A DNA stretch of 64,000 nt. Source: Gammaproteobacteria bacterium. GTDB taxonomy: Bacteria; Pseudomonadota; Gammaproteobacteria; DSM-16500. Below, piece after piece: positions 49,416-58,145 of this stretch. The position numbers and the translations under genes were made by a program. The stretch spans positions 1 through 64,000 of the forward strand of contig JARLJO010000050.1 in the NCBI GenBank assembly GCA_031291175.1, given 5' to 3'. Below the pieces are notes generated by a model that was not told the DNA's origin, did no database searches, and saw only the letters and a list, made by a program, of their open reading frames with translations. Numbering within the stretch: the stretch's first letter is position 1; each line of letters starts with the position of its first letter.

Positions 49416-50006
49416 GATTTATTACTCCCATATATGGTTTATGCTGAGTAAATTTAACACCCAGCAAGTGATAAAACTATTAGGGATTACACTAACTCAA
49501 ATAAGGTCTTAACAGTTTTTATTATGATTAATCAGGCAATATTAATGCGTGATGATGGATGCATGCGCCATGCATTTTCTGTTTTTTGATCCATAAAATG
49601 AAAGCGTAAATGCGGATTTTTCTCGCAGTGTTCTGATCATAACAAAATGCATATAACGCTATAATTATAGCTATAATATCATAGGTGATGGCAGTTGATT
49701 TTTCGGGGTGACATTTCATGTTTTTGATGCGGGTGAGCTTTGTTAGGTATGCATCGAGGCTACCATTTTAATTCACTAAAATCTTTGCTGAGAGGGTCGG
49801 TAAAAGAATCACATTTGATAAATAATATTTTACAAATTGATAGAAATTTCTGTGTGTAGACCCATTTGCATTGCACCAATCATGATAAACACCTTTGGTT
49901 TTTGTGATTTAGGGGGATGTTCCCCCTCTTTTCTGGGAGCAAAATCAGATAAATGGAGAGTGTGATGTAATGAATTCGTCTGTTGAGATGCCCCATTTTC
50001 TTTTTC
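49416..50006. other. 590-bp gene-free stretch
   Basis: No frame has a convincing start, ribosome-binding site or recognisable product. The region is AT-rich. It holds one small hairpin, AGGGGGA-TGT-TCCCCCT (49911-49927) followed by CTTTTCT, which could terminate plus-strand transcription or, more weakly, the channel-like genes on the minus strand. Confidence 0.55.
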
Positions 50007-50366
50007 TTAAGAGGTTCCGTCATTGTTTTCAATATCAAGATGAAATTTATGAAAAAAGTAACGAACGATAGGCGCCATGATGACACCAATAATTAAAATG
50101 AAGGTTAATCCACTAAATAAAGCATAAAAGCCTGCAAATATTTTGCCGCCTGCGCTTTGTAGATTGCCTATGGGCCCCATGCCAGAAAGAATCATGGATG
50201 CATTTAAGAAAGCATCGACCCAGCTCATGGCTTCAAAATGATGATAGCCCGCCATGCCCACACCCAATGCAATGATGATGGCGAGAACACCGATAAAAAA
50301 GCTTTTTGCTAAATGCAGAAAGAGTTTAGAACGTGGTGGTAATGGTATATAGCGTTTATGTGTCAT
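50007..50366 (-). CDS. Two-helix ion-channel-like membrane protein, paralogue 2
   Basis: The 119-aa product has a basic N-terminus, a membrane helix at about residues 23-45 (FFIGVLAIIIALGVGMAGYHHF), a pore-loop-like segment MSWVDAFLNASMILSGMGPI at about 49-68, and a second helix at 80-105. The order helix-P-loop-helix resembles the small potassium-channel fold, but the filter T-V-G-Y-G is replaced by ILSGMGPI. It starts four bases inside the end of its upstream paralogue, so they form a coupled tandem pair. Ion transport is inferred only. Confidence 0.7.
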   Translation of the reverse strand: MTHKRYIPLPPRSKLFLHLAKSFFIGVLAIIIALGVGMAGYHHFEAMSWVDAFLNASMILSGMGPIGNLQSAGGKIFAGFYALFSGLTFILIIGVIMAPIVRYFFHKFHLDIENNDGTS

Positions 50367-50734
50367 GGTGACTCCTGTTTTTCAGGTTGGTGTGGATTGT
50401 ATTGATAAAGAAATTGATGACATAAACGATGAAGAATCGGAGCAAGAATCACACCAACGATCGAAACAAAGGCTAACCCACTAAATAAGGAGTAAATTGC
50501 TACAAACAATTTACCAGAAGCGACGGCTGGGAGTTTGATGGGGCCCATGTCAGAGAGAATCAATGCTGAATTGGTAAAAGCATCAGTTAATGACATGGGT
50601 TCAAAGTACGTATAACCGATCATGCCGATTGCAAGACCTATAAAGACGATGATAAGTCCAAGCGCAATACTGCAAACAAGACGGGGCAGGAATACGGATA
50701 GGGGCGCAACAGGTTGATTGTGGCTTTCAAACAT
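50363..50734 (-). CDS. Two-helix ion-channel-like membrane protein, paralogue 1
   Basis: The 123-aa product is clearly related to the next gene: helix at about residues 18-40 (LGLIIVFIGLAIGMIGYTYF), segment MSLTDAFTNSALILSDMGPI at 44-63, second helix at 75-105 (AIYSLFSGLAFVSIVGVILA), and a polar tail. The shared block is PMSLTDAF/MSWVDAF plus ILSxMGPI and LFSGLxFxxxxGVxxAPI. A tandem duplication is the likely origin; the two may form a hetero-oligomer. No canonical selectivity filter is present. Confidence 0.7.
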   Translation of the reverse strand: MFESHNQPVAPLSVFLPRLVCSIALGLIIVFIGLAIGMIGYTYFEPMSLTDAFTNSALILSDMGPIKLPAVASGKLFVAIYSLFSGLAFVSIVGVILAPILHRLCHQFLYQYNPHQPEKQESP

Positions 50735-50785
50735 ATTGGCTCCCTAAACAATGTATTAATTCATTTCGCCTGCGCAGTGAAAAGA

Positions 50786-51901
50786 TCATCCAGCAGTTTT
50801 ATGATCTAAAAACTGTGTTGTGGCATCCATAATCGTGGGTGGGCTTGCAATTGGCATGACTAAATGAGGAGCCTTTTCAGTGAAATCGATTTTATCCATC
50901 GCAACACTTCGTAAGGTTAAGTCATTATAGGTGCGATAATAAAAAATCTTATGCGTTAAATCTTTGAAATCGACCCATTGTGTTGTTTCATCAATATAAT
51001 TGCCACTTACAGGTTCCCGTGCAAGACCGCGAACAATGTCGACATTATTAATGATGTGTTGCGCTAAATTGACGGCGCCCGTTGCATCATCCACAGGTAT
51101 GGCGGCTTTCATTAGTGTGGCAACTTTGATAAAGCGCGAGGGTGGTGTAATGTCGCCCGGTAAGCCTACCATGCCAAAGCCTTGTCCATTGGCCTCAAAT
51201 GTTTTGCCACTGATGGCGACAGCTTTGGGGTTCAGCGGCGATAGATGCAGATAGTTTTCAAGATTGGTGGTGTGCCAGTTGTAGGTAGGCGAGTTGGTTA
51301 AAACACCGATGCTGTCATAAATTGTTAAGTTGCCAGCAACATATTCAACGACAATGCCTTTACCGGTATTGTCGTAAATGGAAAAGTGCAAAGGAAAAAT
51401 CATCTCACCCTGTTCTGGAATTTTTTGCTCGAACACGAAAACTGATTGCAGGGCTTGTCGGACTTCTTCTACCGTTTTGAAATTGGCAAGTATCCAGTCG
51501 CCAATGTGAATATAAGGTAAAGCTTGGCTATCTTTGCCCGCCGGTACAGTTTGGTAAGTGGCGAGGTTGGGTAAATAGAGCGCTTCAAAGCTTAAGCCAG
51601 CCTCATTCATGCCATCAAGCGCGGCATCGACATTGTTGCCATCCAGATAGAGATAACCGTATTTGGATGTCCAGGTAAGGCCTGGCTTGCCATCGGGTGC
51701 TGTCATGGTATTCACACGCCCGCGATTGGAGGTGCGCAAGTTAGACTTAAGATCTACCGCAAACTCCATGCTGCGAGCCACCACTACCGTGCCATCTTTT
51801 GCCATCACACGAAAATCGGTGCAGCCTATTGCATCTATCATGCCTAACAGTGCTAATAAGGCGGTGATGATAATACCAATGCCTAGCGCCAGCTTCTTCA
51901 T
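50786..51901 (-). CDS. Linear amide C-N hydrolase, choloylglycine hydrolase family
   Basis: The start at 51901 gives 371 aa beginning MKKLALGIGIIITALLALL, a signal peptide; the frame stays open upstream to 51991, but that adds no conserved sequence. The predicted N-terminal nucleophile Cys lies right after the signal (AIGCTDFRVMAKDGTVVVAR, Cys ~26). The family blocks RSMEF, DGMNEAGLSFEALYLP, VVEYVAGNLTIYDS, VLTNSPTYNWHTTNLENYL and LPGDITPPSRFIK are present. Relatives hydrolyse bile-salt amides, penicillin V or acyl-homoserine lactones; the substrate here is unknown. Export to the periplasm or outside is expected. Confidence 0.9.
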   Translation of the reverse strand: MKKLALGIGIIITALLALLGMIDAIGCTDFRVMAKDGTVVVARSMEFAVDLKSNLRTSNRGRVNTMTAPDGKPGLTWTSKYGYLYLDGNNVDAALDGMNEAGLSFEALYLPNLATYQTVPAGKDSQALPYIHIGDWILANFKTVEEVRQALQSVFVFEQKIPEQGEMIFPLHFSIYDNTGKGIVVEYVAGNLTIYDSIGVLTNSPTYNWHTTNLENYLHLSPLNPKAVAISGKTFEANGQGFGMVGLPGDITPPSRFIKVATLMKAAIPVDDATGAVNLAQHIINNVDIVRGLAREPVSGNYIDETTQWVDFKDLTHKIFYYRTYNDLTLRSVAMDKIDFTEKAPHLVMPIASPPTIMDATTQFLDHKTAG

Positions 51902-52023
51902 GGTGTATCTCCGTATACTGTAGTAAAAATTTATCTTATCTGATTTTAAGCCGTTCTCCAAATTGGCATGGTATTCATAAGGTTGTCCCAAGTTTGTTAT
52001 AGAGAGTGGTGTCTGGTCAATGT

Positions 52024-52142
52024 GTCAACTCAAAGAGAGCTATCATCTTATTCCAGCTCCAAACACCACATCCCTGTGGTTAACGCCGCCATCCATGGCG
52101 TCGAGTCGCTTACATAAGATGATAGCTCTCCTTGAGTTTGAC
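52024..52142 (+). repeat. Family B palindromic repeat, copy 5
   Basis: Nearly identical to copy 1: arms AAAGAGAGCTATCATCTTA and TAAGATGATAGCTCTCCTT, inner hairpins CCACATCCCTGTGG and CGCCGCCATCCATGGCG. The right flank ATTTTTACAAGAACTTCTCT (to ~52172) is kept. The rest of the gap to 52416 holds no gene. Confidence 0.88.
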
Positions 52143-52416
52143 GCTATTTTATTTTTACAAGAACTTCTCTATCAGCCTATCTGCCATACCTACGACCTTC
52201 GGCTTGCCCCAAAGGTATTTACACAAGTGGCAATGCGTTTTTTAAATCTCTGGATTGCTTCGTCAAGACGGCTTCGCCTTCCTCGCAGTGATGCTGTGTT
52301 TATAAGCTTGAGACGGTTTTGATGGTATTCATGGATAGGGTGGTAAAGTGGAGCAGAAGAGAGGAATGTAGGATGTTGGATTCAAAAATAAAAAATAGGG
52401 GAAAGACAAGAAAGTG

Positions 52417-52443
52417 TTCGAGTGATGCAAAGCATCACTCGAA
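52417..52443 (-). terminator. Hairpin after the 639-aa gene
   Basis: TTCGAGTGATGC (52417-52428) and GCATCACTCGAA (52432-52443) form a perfect 12-bp stem with loop AAA. On the minus strand it is followed by a T/C-rich stretch. It lies 19 bases beyond the stop codon. Confidence 0.7.
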
Positions 52444-52462
52444 TCGTAGTTTTAGAGCATGA

Positions 52463-54382
52463 TTAACCAGAATGGCTTCTGGCATGTCGTTTTGGCAGTG
52501 TGCTCTCCGCATCTCTAGCGCTGTTGACGCCGTCATTCGCTGGTGGTATTGGCGTATGTGCTGACAACACCAGACTAGGATAGATAGGGGAAACCGGAGA
52601 AGCTGGTTGTTTCTGTTCTGCTGCAGCATTTCCATTTGGAACAGATTGGAAGCCATCTCTTCCCAAAAGACTAGCAGTGCTGCTCGCGCGCGGTGATTGA
52701 GGCTGAGACTTTTGCTCTGCTTTTTCTTCTGCTGCTTGCTGAGGGGCTGCCGCTGCAACAGGTGCCGCCGCTCCAACAGGTGCTGGAATATCCGTTGAAA
52801 TGGTGTTACCGAATGTGGAAGCAAACGAATTGGCAATCGCACCGGTTGTACCCACACCAACGGCTGTCGTGATATCAAACTTTTGGCCGTTTAATGCGAT
52901 CAAGCCATTACCGACCGCATTGATGATAGAAGCCATCGCACCCAGGAAGGTAGTAAAGGCGGAACTTTTCACGATGACTGGTTCATCAGGGTCGACTTCA
53001 TCTATTGCTACCACTAATGGTGCTTGCTCAAGCTCAGCATTACCATTGTTTGCAACAGCAACTTGCTTTTCAGGCCATCTGTAGAATAACTGCAGAATGG
53101 GATTCAATGTGGTGATGAGTGTAAATGGAATCTGCGCGACTAACGCTAAACCACGTACGACCACGGTGCTGACAACGTTCAGCGCTGCGCTTGAGATTCT
53201 CAGTGCAGAATTCAAGCCGGCCATGCAGCTTTTTAAGGTAAATACAGCCCCTAAAAAGGTGAGTGTTAAAGCGCCAGCAGAAAGCACGCCCAAGAGCGCC
53301 CAGGTGGCAATACGTTTTGCGTGACCCACAAAACCTTTGTCTTTAACCGGGTCAATATGAAAAATATTATTGAAAGCATTTTTCAAGCTTTGCACCAGGC
53401 TTTTGCTTTTCGCAAGATCCGACATCGATTTGATCATGATCACCGATAAGCTAATCAAAGTAACCGCCGCTAATGCGATGCCGACAGGTGGCAAGAAAGC
53501 CGATGCCGCAGCCAGGATCGGAAATGAAGCTGGCAATGCCATGGTTGCACTGTAGGTCAAAATAGCAATCGCCGCACCAAATGCAATGGAGCAAGTAATG
53601 CCAAAACCTAAAGCGATTTTTCTGCCGAGTGAAATGGGTTCAGCGACAAATTGATCGACGCCATTCACATTCACTTTGACTTTGTTATGGAATAAATACT
53701 TAACGCCACCATTAAAAATTTCTGGCAGGTCGTAACGACTCATTCTCCAGTTAGCAACGGTGGTGCTGGTACCCAGGATTGCAGCTGCCACGAAAAAGAG
53801 AGGGCCAGTCATCAAAAGCGCAAGAGCAGCAACAGTTGTGATGCCGCAACCGAAAGCAAAGACAATCGCACTGTAGGAGCCAAACTTGTTAGTGGTAAGA
53901 CCGCATCTTAAGCTGACTTTGTCGATGAGTTCAGGGAATTGCTGTCTTGTAATAAGAACCGCCGGTTCTTGATCATCTGCGGGAAATGCCAAGACTTCTA
54001 TTTCCGCCGCCGATAAGTTCAAGCCGGTGATGGGTTGGCTGACTTGGCCATTTTGCACCAGGTACGCTTTTACTATGCCTTTCTTTTGGTCTTTTTTCAG
54101 AATGATAGTATTGTCTGGTGCACGTACACGGTCTACCATGATTTTGTGAGATAGCGGCAACAAAAGTAGCTTGTATTCTGCATTAATAGCTTTTTGTTTG
54201 GCTTCGTCATCAGCCTGTTGTTTTGCTTCCGCAGCTGCTGCTAAAGCTTGTTCTCTCTGTTGTTTTGCTTCCACAGCAGCAGCTACTGCTGAAATTTGTT
54301 CTATAACAGGTTCTAGAGCAGCGGGATCGTTCGCCGCGTTAAGGTCATCGCTTGGAGCGTCTGTATTTGTTCTTGGCATCAT
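52463..54382 (-). CDS. Large unknown multi-helix membrane protein; effector-like
   Basis: I do not recognise a family. The 639-aa product has no signal peptide. Residues 25-70 form an Ala/Gln/Lys-rich coiled coil (VEAKQQREQALAAAAEAKQQ). Strong hydrophobic segments lie at about 170-215, 250-320, 350-385, 395-430 and 470-495, some broken by Gly/Ala. The last ~120 residues are disordered and Pro/Ala/Ser-rich (PVGAAAPVAAAAPQQAAEEK), ending LPKRHARSHSG. The design (soluble N-terminus, central membrane block, polar tail) resembles vacuole-directed effectors of intracellular Legionellales; this is inference. Its stop is followed by a strong hairpin. Confidence 0.7.
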   Translation of the reverse strand: MMPRTNTDAPSDDLNAANDPAALEPVIEQISAVAAAVEAKQQREQALAAAAEAKQQADDEAKQKAINAEYKLLLLPLSHKIMVDRVRAPDNTIILKKDQKKGIVKAYLVQNGQVSQPITGLNLSAAEIEVLAFPADDQEPAVLITRQQFPELIDKVSLRCGLTTNKFGSYSAIVFAFGCGITTVAALALLMTGPLFFVAAAILGTSTTVANWRMSRYDLPEIFNGGVKYLFHNKVKVNVNGVDQFVAEPISLGRKIALGFGITCSIAFGAAIAILTYSATMALPASFPILAAASAFLPPVGIALAAVTLISLSVIMIKSMSDLAKSKSLVQSLKNAFNNIFHIDPVKDKGFVGHAKRIATWALLGVLSAGALTLTFLGAVFTLKSCMAGLNSALRISSAALNVVSTVVVRGLALVAQIPFTLITTLNPILQLFYRWPEKQVAVANNGNAELEQAPLVVAIDEVDPDEPVIVKSSAFTTFLGAMASIINAVGNGLIALNGQKFDITTAVGVGTTGAIANSFASTFGNTISTDIPAPVGAAAPVAAAAPQQAAEEKAEQKSQPQSPRASSTASLLGRDGFQSVPNGNAAAEQKQPASPVSPIYPSLVLSAHTPIPPANDGVNSARDAESTLPKRHARSHSG

Positions 54383-54413
54383 GGCTTCATCTCTCAGTAT
54401 TAACTAGTCGGTT

Positions 54414-54860
54414 TTATTGTGCTTTCTCACCAAACGTAGTTTGATAATAATAATTTATTTTTTCATCCTGAGGCCGCAATTCATGGGCTTTTCTAAATGC
54501 AGCTTGCGCTGCCTGAACTTCTTGTTCAGATAAATAGAGTTTACCCAGAATAAACCATCCTTGAGCATCAAGCGGATCAGCCTGTAGCTTCCGTTTAACG
54601 TGAGAAATCATTCCTTTGATCCCACCCAGTTGATTGACTGTTTCTTGCAACTGGTAATGGGCTTTACCTTTTATAAGCCATTGATTTAGTGCCTGTTTGT
54701 CCCCTGAAAGTCGGTACAAACCCATCGCAAAAAAACCATTGAGCAGTATTACTATAATAAAGCTTTTGGTACAAATCGCCTTATTAGCCATAAATGGTAC
54801 AACAATTAAGCACATGCTTGCAACCATCATTAACGTTAATAGACCATATAAGAGTGACAT
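54414..54860 (-). CDS. ccmI: CcmI-like cytochrome c biogenesis TPR protein, short
   Basis: CcmI holds apocytochrome c for haem ligation by CcmF-CcmH. The 148-aa product has two N-terminal membrane helices (about residues 1-21 and 29-45), a short linker and one to two TPR repeats (DPLDAQGWFILGKLYLSEQE, AAFRKAHELRPQDEKI). Standard CcmI is ~400 aa with a larger periplasmic TPR domain, so this is a reduced form. It is the last gene of ccmABCDEFGHI, three bases after ccmH. Annotation rests on position and architecture. Confidence 0.8.
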   Translation of the reverse strand: MSLLYGLLTLMMVASMCLIVVPFMANKAICTKSFIIVILLNGFFAMGLYRLSGDKQALNQWLIKGKAHYQLQETVNQLGGIKGMISHVKRKLQADPLDAQGWFILGKLYLSEQEVQAAQAAFRKAHELRPQDEKINYYYQTTFGEKAQ

Positions 54861-54863
54861 TTT

Positions 54864-55259
54864 CTACCTTCGTCTTTGATTTTTAATATAAAAAATGAGA
54901 TAAAATAGTCCAAAAATTAAACAAACAAAGGGCCCTAACCACAATCCCAAGGTTTGAAGTTTGAAAGGCGGGCGGTAGAGAATGAAGTCACCGTAGCGTT
55001 TGACCAGATAATCAACGATTTCGGGGCTGGATTGGCCTGAGAGTACCTTTTGATAAATTTGAGTGCGTAAGTCGACCGCTAAAGCCGCATTGGACTCAGC
55101 CAGGTTTTGGTTTTGGCAGACTAAACAACGCAGTTCTGTGGTGAGCCCTTCAAATTGCTGGCGTGCTGCCTCTGTATTGAAGTGATACTCATCTTCTACG
55201 GCGAAAACCAATTGCAGCGGTATGAGAAGAAAGAATAGGGTCAAAAACGCTTTTTTCAT
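54864..55259 (-). CDS. ccmH: Cytochrome c maturation protein CcmH
   Basis: CcmH reduces or handles the apocytochrome CxxCH thiols before haem attachment. The 131-aa product has a signal peptide (to about residue 20), the redox motif LRCLVCQNQNLAESNA near 43-58, the helical LRTQIYQKVLSGQSSPEIVDYLVKRYGDFILYRPPFK typical of the family, and a C-terminal membrane anchor at 103-125. It overlaps ccmG by four bases. E. coli CcmH carries a fused CcmI part, which here is a separate gene. Confidence 0.94.
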   Translation of the reverse strand: MKKAFLTLFFLLIPLQLVFAVEDEYHFNTEAARQQFEGLTTELRCLVCQNQNLAESNAALAVDLRTQIYQKVLSGQSSPEIVDYLVKRYGDFILYRPPFKLQTLGLWLGPFVCLIFGLFYLIFYIKNQRRR

Positions 55260-55789
55260 GCTTCATTTTCCAGTTTTTCGACTAGCGGTCTTAAGGTTTT
55301 TTCCCAGACTTCCTGCGTGATTGGGCCGATTTGTTTGTAGCGAATGATGCTGTTTTTATCGATGAGGAAAGTTTCAGGGGTGCCATAAACGCCCCAATCG
55401 ATGGCGGTAGTGCCGGTGACGTCAACGGCAATGATTTCATAAGGGTTGCCATGTTCTTTTAACCAATGTCTAGCGGCAATGTTATCGTCTTTATAGTTAA
55501 AACCAAACAGCTTAAAGTCCTTGTGGCTAGCAAGCTCCATTAAGTACTCGTGTTCCAGCGCGCAAGCATAGCACCAGGTTGCCCAGACATTTAATAGGGT
55601 CACATGACCTTTTAGGTCTTTTTCTGTGATGGTGGCTTTTGTCCCAAGTAATGTCGGAAGCGAAAAAGTGGGTGAGGCTTTGCCGATTAAGGGCGAGGGA
55701 ATTTCGTTTGGGTGCAAGCTGAGTCCGCGCCATAACAAAAGACCGATAAGAATAAAAAAAATTAAAGGCAGTAAAAAGCGTATTTTCAT
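55256..55789 (-). CDS. ccmG: Thiol:disulfide interchange protein CcmG/DsbE
   Basis: CcmG is the membrane-anchored thioredoxin that keeps the apocytochrome or CcmH cysteines reduced. The ATG at 55789 gives 177 aa with an N-terminal anchor (residues 4-21), then a thioredoxin domain: FSLPTLLG, HVTLLNVWATWCYACALEHE with active site W-C-Y-A-C near 70-75 (more often W-C-P-T-C), DVTGTTAIDWGVYGTPETFLID with the cis-Pro region, and the terminal helix. Its start overlaps the ccmF stop by four bases. Confidence 0.94.
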   Translation of the reverse strand: MKIRFLLPLIFFILIGLLLWRGLSLHPNEIPSPLIGKASPTFSLPTLLGTKATITEKDLKGHVTLLNVWATWCYACALEHEYLMELASHKDFKLFGFNYKDDNIAARHWLKEHGNPYEIIAVDVTGTTAIDWGVYGTPETFLIDKNSIIRYKQIGPITQEVWEKTLRPLVEKLENEA

Positions 55790-57711
55790 TTTTTCCCTCG
55801 CAAGCGAATGGAGGATAAAAGAGACAAGAATCCGCCTAGCAATAACATGAACCCTCCTGCCCAAATCCAGCGGACAAAAGGTTTGTAATAAATGCGTACC
55901 GACCAGCCGCCATCGGGTAGCGAGCTACCTAGCGCCAAATACAGATCACGATACAGGTTCGCGAGAATGCCGGGCTTACTTAAGGATTGTTCATGGCTGG
56001 TATAGATGCGTTGTTCCGCCAGCAGTGCCAGAGGACTTTGATGCGCTTTTTGCACGAGGAATGTCGCTGTAATACTTTTGAAATTTTCACCCTGAGTTTC
56101 ATTCAGTTGTTTCAAAGTGAATTGATAATTTGCTACGGTCACGGTTTCATTGAGATTCATCCGAACCTGCCTTTCTTCGCTGTAGGATTTGGTGACGGTA
56201 ATGCCGAGCGCCATGACCGCAATCCCAAGATGAGCGACAATCATCGACCAGTGCTGGAGGCCAACGAGTTGGTGGGATTTTTTTAATTGATAAACATATT
56301 GGCCTGTCGCTAATACAATCCATAAGGCGCATGAAATACCGATGCAGGCCAGCCAATGGAAGTGAAAGCCTAATAGTTTGGGTAAGCTTAATCCTAGCAA
56401 TAGGCTTAAGATCAGATTGAGTCGTAGTTTTTGCCATAACTTGGCAATGGACTGTTCGCCCCAGCTAACATGTGGCGCAAAACCCATTAATAATAAAAGT
56501 GGAAGCATCATGGGTAAAAACACAGTGTTAAAGTACGGTTCACCGACAGAGATTTTTTCAAGGTTCAGTGAGTCCAGGATGATAGGGTAAAGCGTGCCAA
56601 TCAAAATGGTAACCACGGCGCTTAATAACACGACGCTATTAATTAATAAAAAAGTTTCCCGGGAAAACAGGGCAAAAGTGGGCGCTTGATAAAAATGTTT
56701 TATGCGAAAACTATACAGGGTGAAAGCACCGCCAATGATGAGTGCCAGATAACTTAACAAAAAGAGGCCACGGGTGGGATCGCTTGCAAAAGTATGCACG
56801 GATACCAGGATGCCGGATCGTACTAAAAAAGTGCCAAGCAAGCTTAAGGCAAAAGTGACAATGGCCAGTAACAGTGTCCAGCCTTTAAAGGTGTTGCGTT
56901 TTTCGCTGACCATTAAGGCATGAATAAAAGCGGTCGCGGAAAGCCACGGCAAAAGCGATGCATTTTCAACGGGATCCCAAAACCACCAGCCACCCCAACC
57001 AAGTTCACGATAAGCCCACCAGCTACCCAGTACAATGCCACAACTTAAAAACCCCCAAGGCATCACGACCCAAGGACGCGCAGCACGTGCCCACTCTCTA
57101 TCTAGTTTGCCGCTGATGAGTGCGCAAATAGCGAAGGCGAACCCAATTGCAAAGCCAACATACCCCATATACAACATGGGTGGATGAAAGATGAGACCGG
57201 GATCTTGCAAAATTGGCGTTAAATCGTCGCCATTAATCGGGGCTGTGGGAAAAACGCGACGGAAAGGATCGGATGTCGCAAAGAGAAATAAAATAAATCC
57301 GGCGCTAATGAATCCTAAAACGGTAATCACGCCACGTTGTAAGGATAGCGGTGCGGGTGGCACAAAACGACGGAAAGCTAAAAATGCTAATGTCCAGGTA
57401 CTTAATATCAAGCACCAAAGGAGTAGCGAACCTTCATGGCCACCCCAGGCCGCGCCAATGCGATAGAGCAATGGCAATAATTGATGAGAGTGTTCCTGCA
57501 CATACGAAACACTCATGTCGTTATTCATAAAACAAGTGATCAGGCACAACATTGCAAACCATAAAAAACTGAATTGGCCGATAACGGCGATATAGCTCAG
57601 TTGAAAATAGAGATTTTCTTTTTTGTAATATCCCCCGATGGGCGCTAAAAACTGCATCAACGCAAAAGATAGCGCGAGGATAATGGCAAAATGTCCGAGT
57701 TCAGGAACCAT
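55786..57711 (-). CDS. ccmF: Haem lyase CcmF
   Basis: CcmF ligates haem to apocytochrome c with CcmH. The 641-aa inner-membrane protein has about fifteen helices and the periplasmic tryptophan-rich WWD signature WGGWWFWDPVENASLLPWL near residues 232-250. The N-terminal PELGHFAIILALSFALMQ is typical, and conserved His residues flank the WWD loop (for example HEGSLLLW). It overlaps ccmG and lies two bases after ccmE. Confidence 0.96.
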   Translation of the reverse strand: MVPELGHFAIILALSFALMQFLAPIGGYYKKENLYFQLSYIAVIGQFSFLWFAMLCLITCFMNNDMSVSYVQEHSHQLLPLLYRIGAAWGGHEGSLLLWCLILSTWTLAFLAFRRFVPPAPLSLQRGVITVLGFISAGFILFLFATSDPFRRVFPTAPINGDDLTPILQDPGLIFHPPMLYMGYVGFAIGFAFAICALISGKLDREWARAARPWVVMPWGFLSCGIVLGSWWAYRELGWGGWWFWDPVENASLLPWLSATAFIHALMVSEKRNTFKGWTLLLAIVTFALSLLGTFLVRSGILVSVHTFASDPTRGLFLLSYLALIIGGAFTLYSFRIKHFYQAPTFALFSRETFLLINSVVLLSAVVTILIGTLYPIILDSLNLEKISVGEPYFNTVFLPMMLPLLLLMGFAPHVSWGEQSIAKLWQKLRLNLILSLLLGLSLPKLLGFHFHWLACIGISCALWIVLATGQYVYQLKKSHQLVGLQHWSMIVAHLGIAVMALGITVTKSYSEERQVRMNLNETVTVANYQFTLKQLNETQGENFKSITATFLVQKAHQSPLALLAEQRIYTSHEQSLSKPGILANLYRDLYLALGSSLPDGGWSVRIYYKPFVRWIWAGGFMLLLGGFLSLLSSIRLRGKK

Positions 57712-57713
57712 GG

Positions 57714-58145
57714 TTATCTCACAATAGGCTTTTGTAGATCTTTGGCTAAAGATCGTGGCATGTATTTTTCATCGTGTTTGGCGAGTACTTCATGCGCTTC
57801 AAACTGTTTTTCTGCCGTCAGATTGCCGGTGGTCACCACGGCTTGTCCTTCGCGGAACAAATTGGGCAAGACCCCATCGAAGCTGACATCAATGTCATGA
57901 GTGCGATCGGTGACGGTGAAATGGACGTGTGTACCGCTGGCGTCATAGTGAATGCTGCCTTTTTTTACGTAACCGCCTAAGCGAATGGTTTGTTTGGGGG
58001 TGGTGGTTGCTTGCAGCAATTCGGTTGGCGTATAAAACAAATTGATATTTTGTTTCAGCGCATAAAGTATCAAGCCAGCCGCAATGCTTAATGCCACCAG
58101 CAAGCACATGACGGCGATGAGTTTACGTTTTTGTTTTCGGTTCAT
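57714..58145 (-). CDS. ccmE: Haem chaperone CcmE
   Basis: CcmE binds haem covalently in the periplasm and passes it to CcmF. The 143-aa product has an N-terminal membrane anchor (residues 8-28), an OB-fold (TIRLGGYVKKGSIHYDASGT, FTVTDRTHDIDVSFDGVLPNLFREGQAVV) and the haem-attachment His in VLAKHDEKYMP near residue 126. The start overlaps the ccmD stop by three bases. Confidence 0.96.
   Translation of the reverse strand: MNRKQKRKLIAVMCLLVALSIAAGLILYALKQNINLFYTPTELLQATTTPKQTIRLGGYVKKGSIHYDASGTHVHFTVTDRTHDIDVSFDGVLPNLFREGQAVVTTGNLTAEKQFEAHEVLAKHDEKYMPRSLAKDLQKPIVR

Noticed and set aside
49104-49512. Plus-strand Phe/Leu/Ala-rich frames opposite the histone-like gene
   Set aside because: Lys codons read backwards give Phe/Leu; the minus-strand frame has a ribosome-binding site, terminator and known protein type.
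49528-49719. 63-aa minus-strand frame in the gap after the histone-like gene
   Set aside because: Cys/His/Ile-rich random-looking composition and no ribosome-binding site.
52435-52878. 147-aa frame overlapping the 3' end of the 639-aa gene
   Set aside because: It is a +1-shifted shadow of the low-complexity tail, Gln/Arg/His-rich without start signals.
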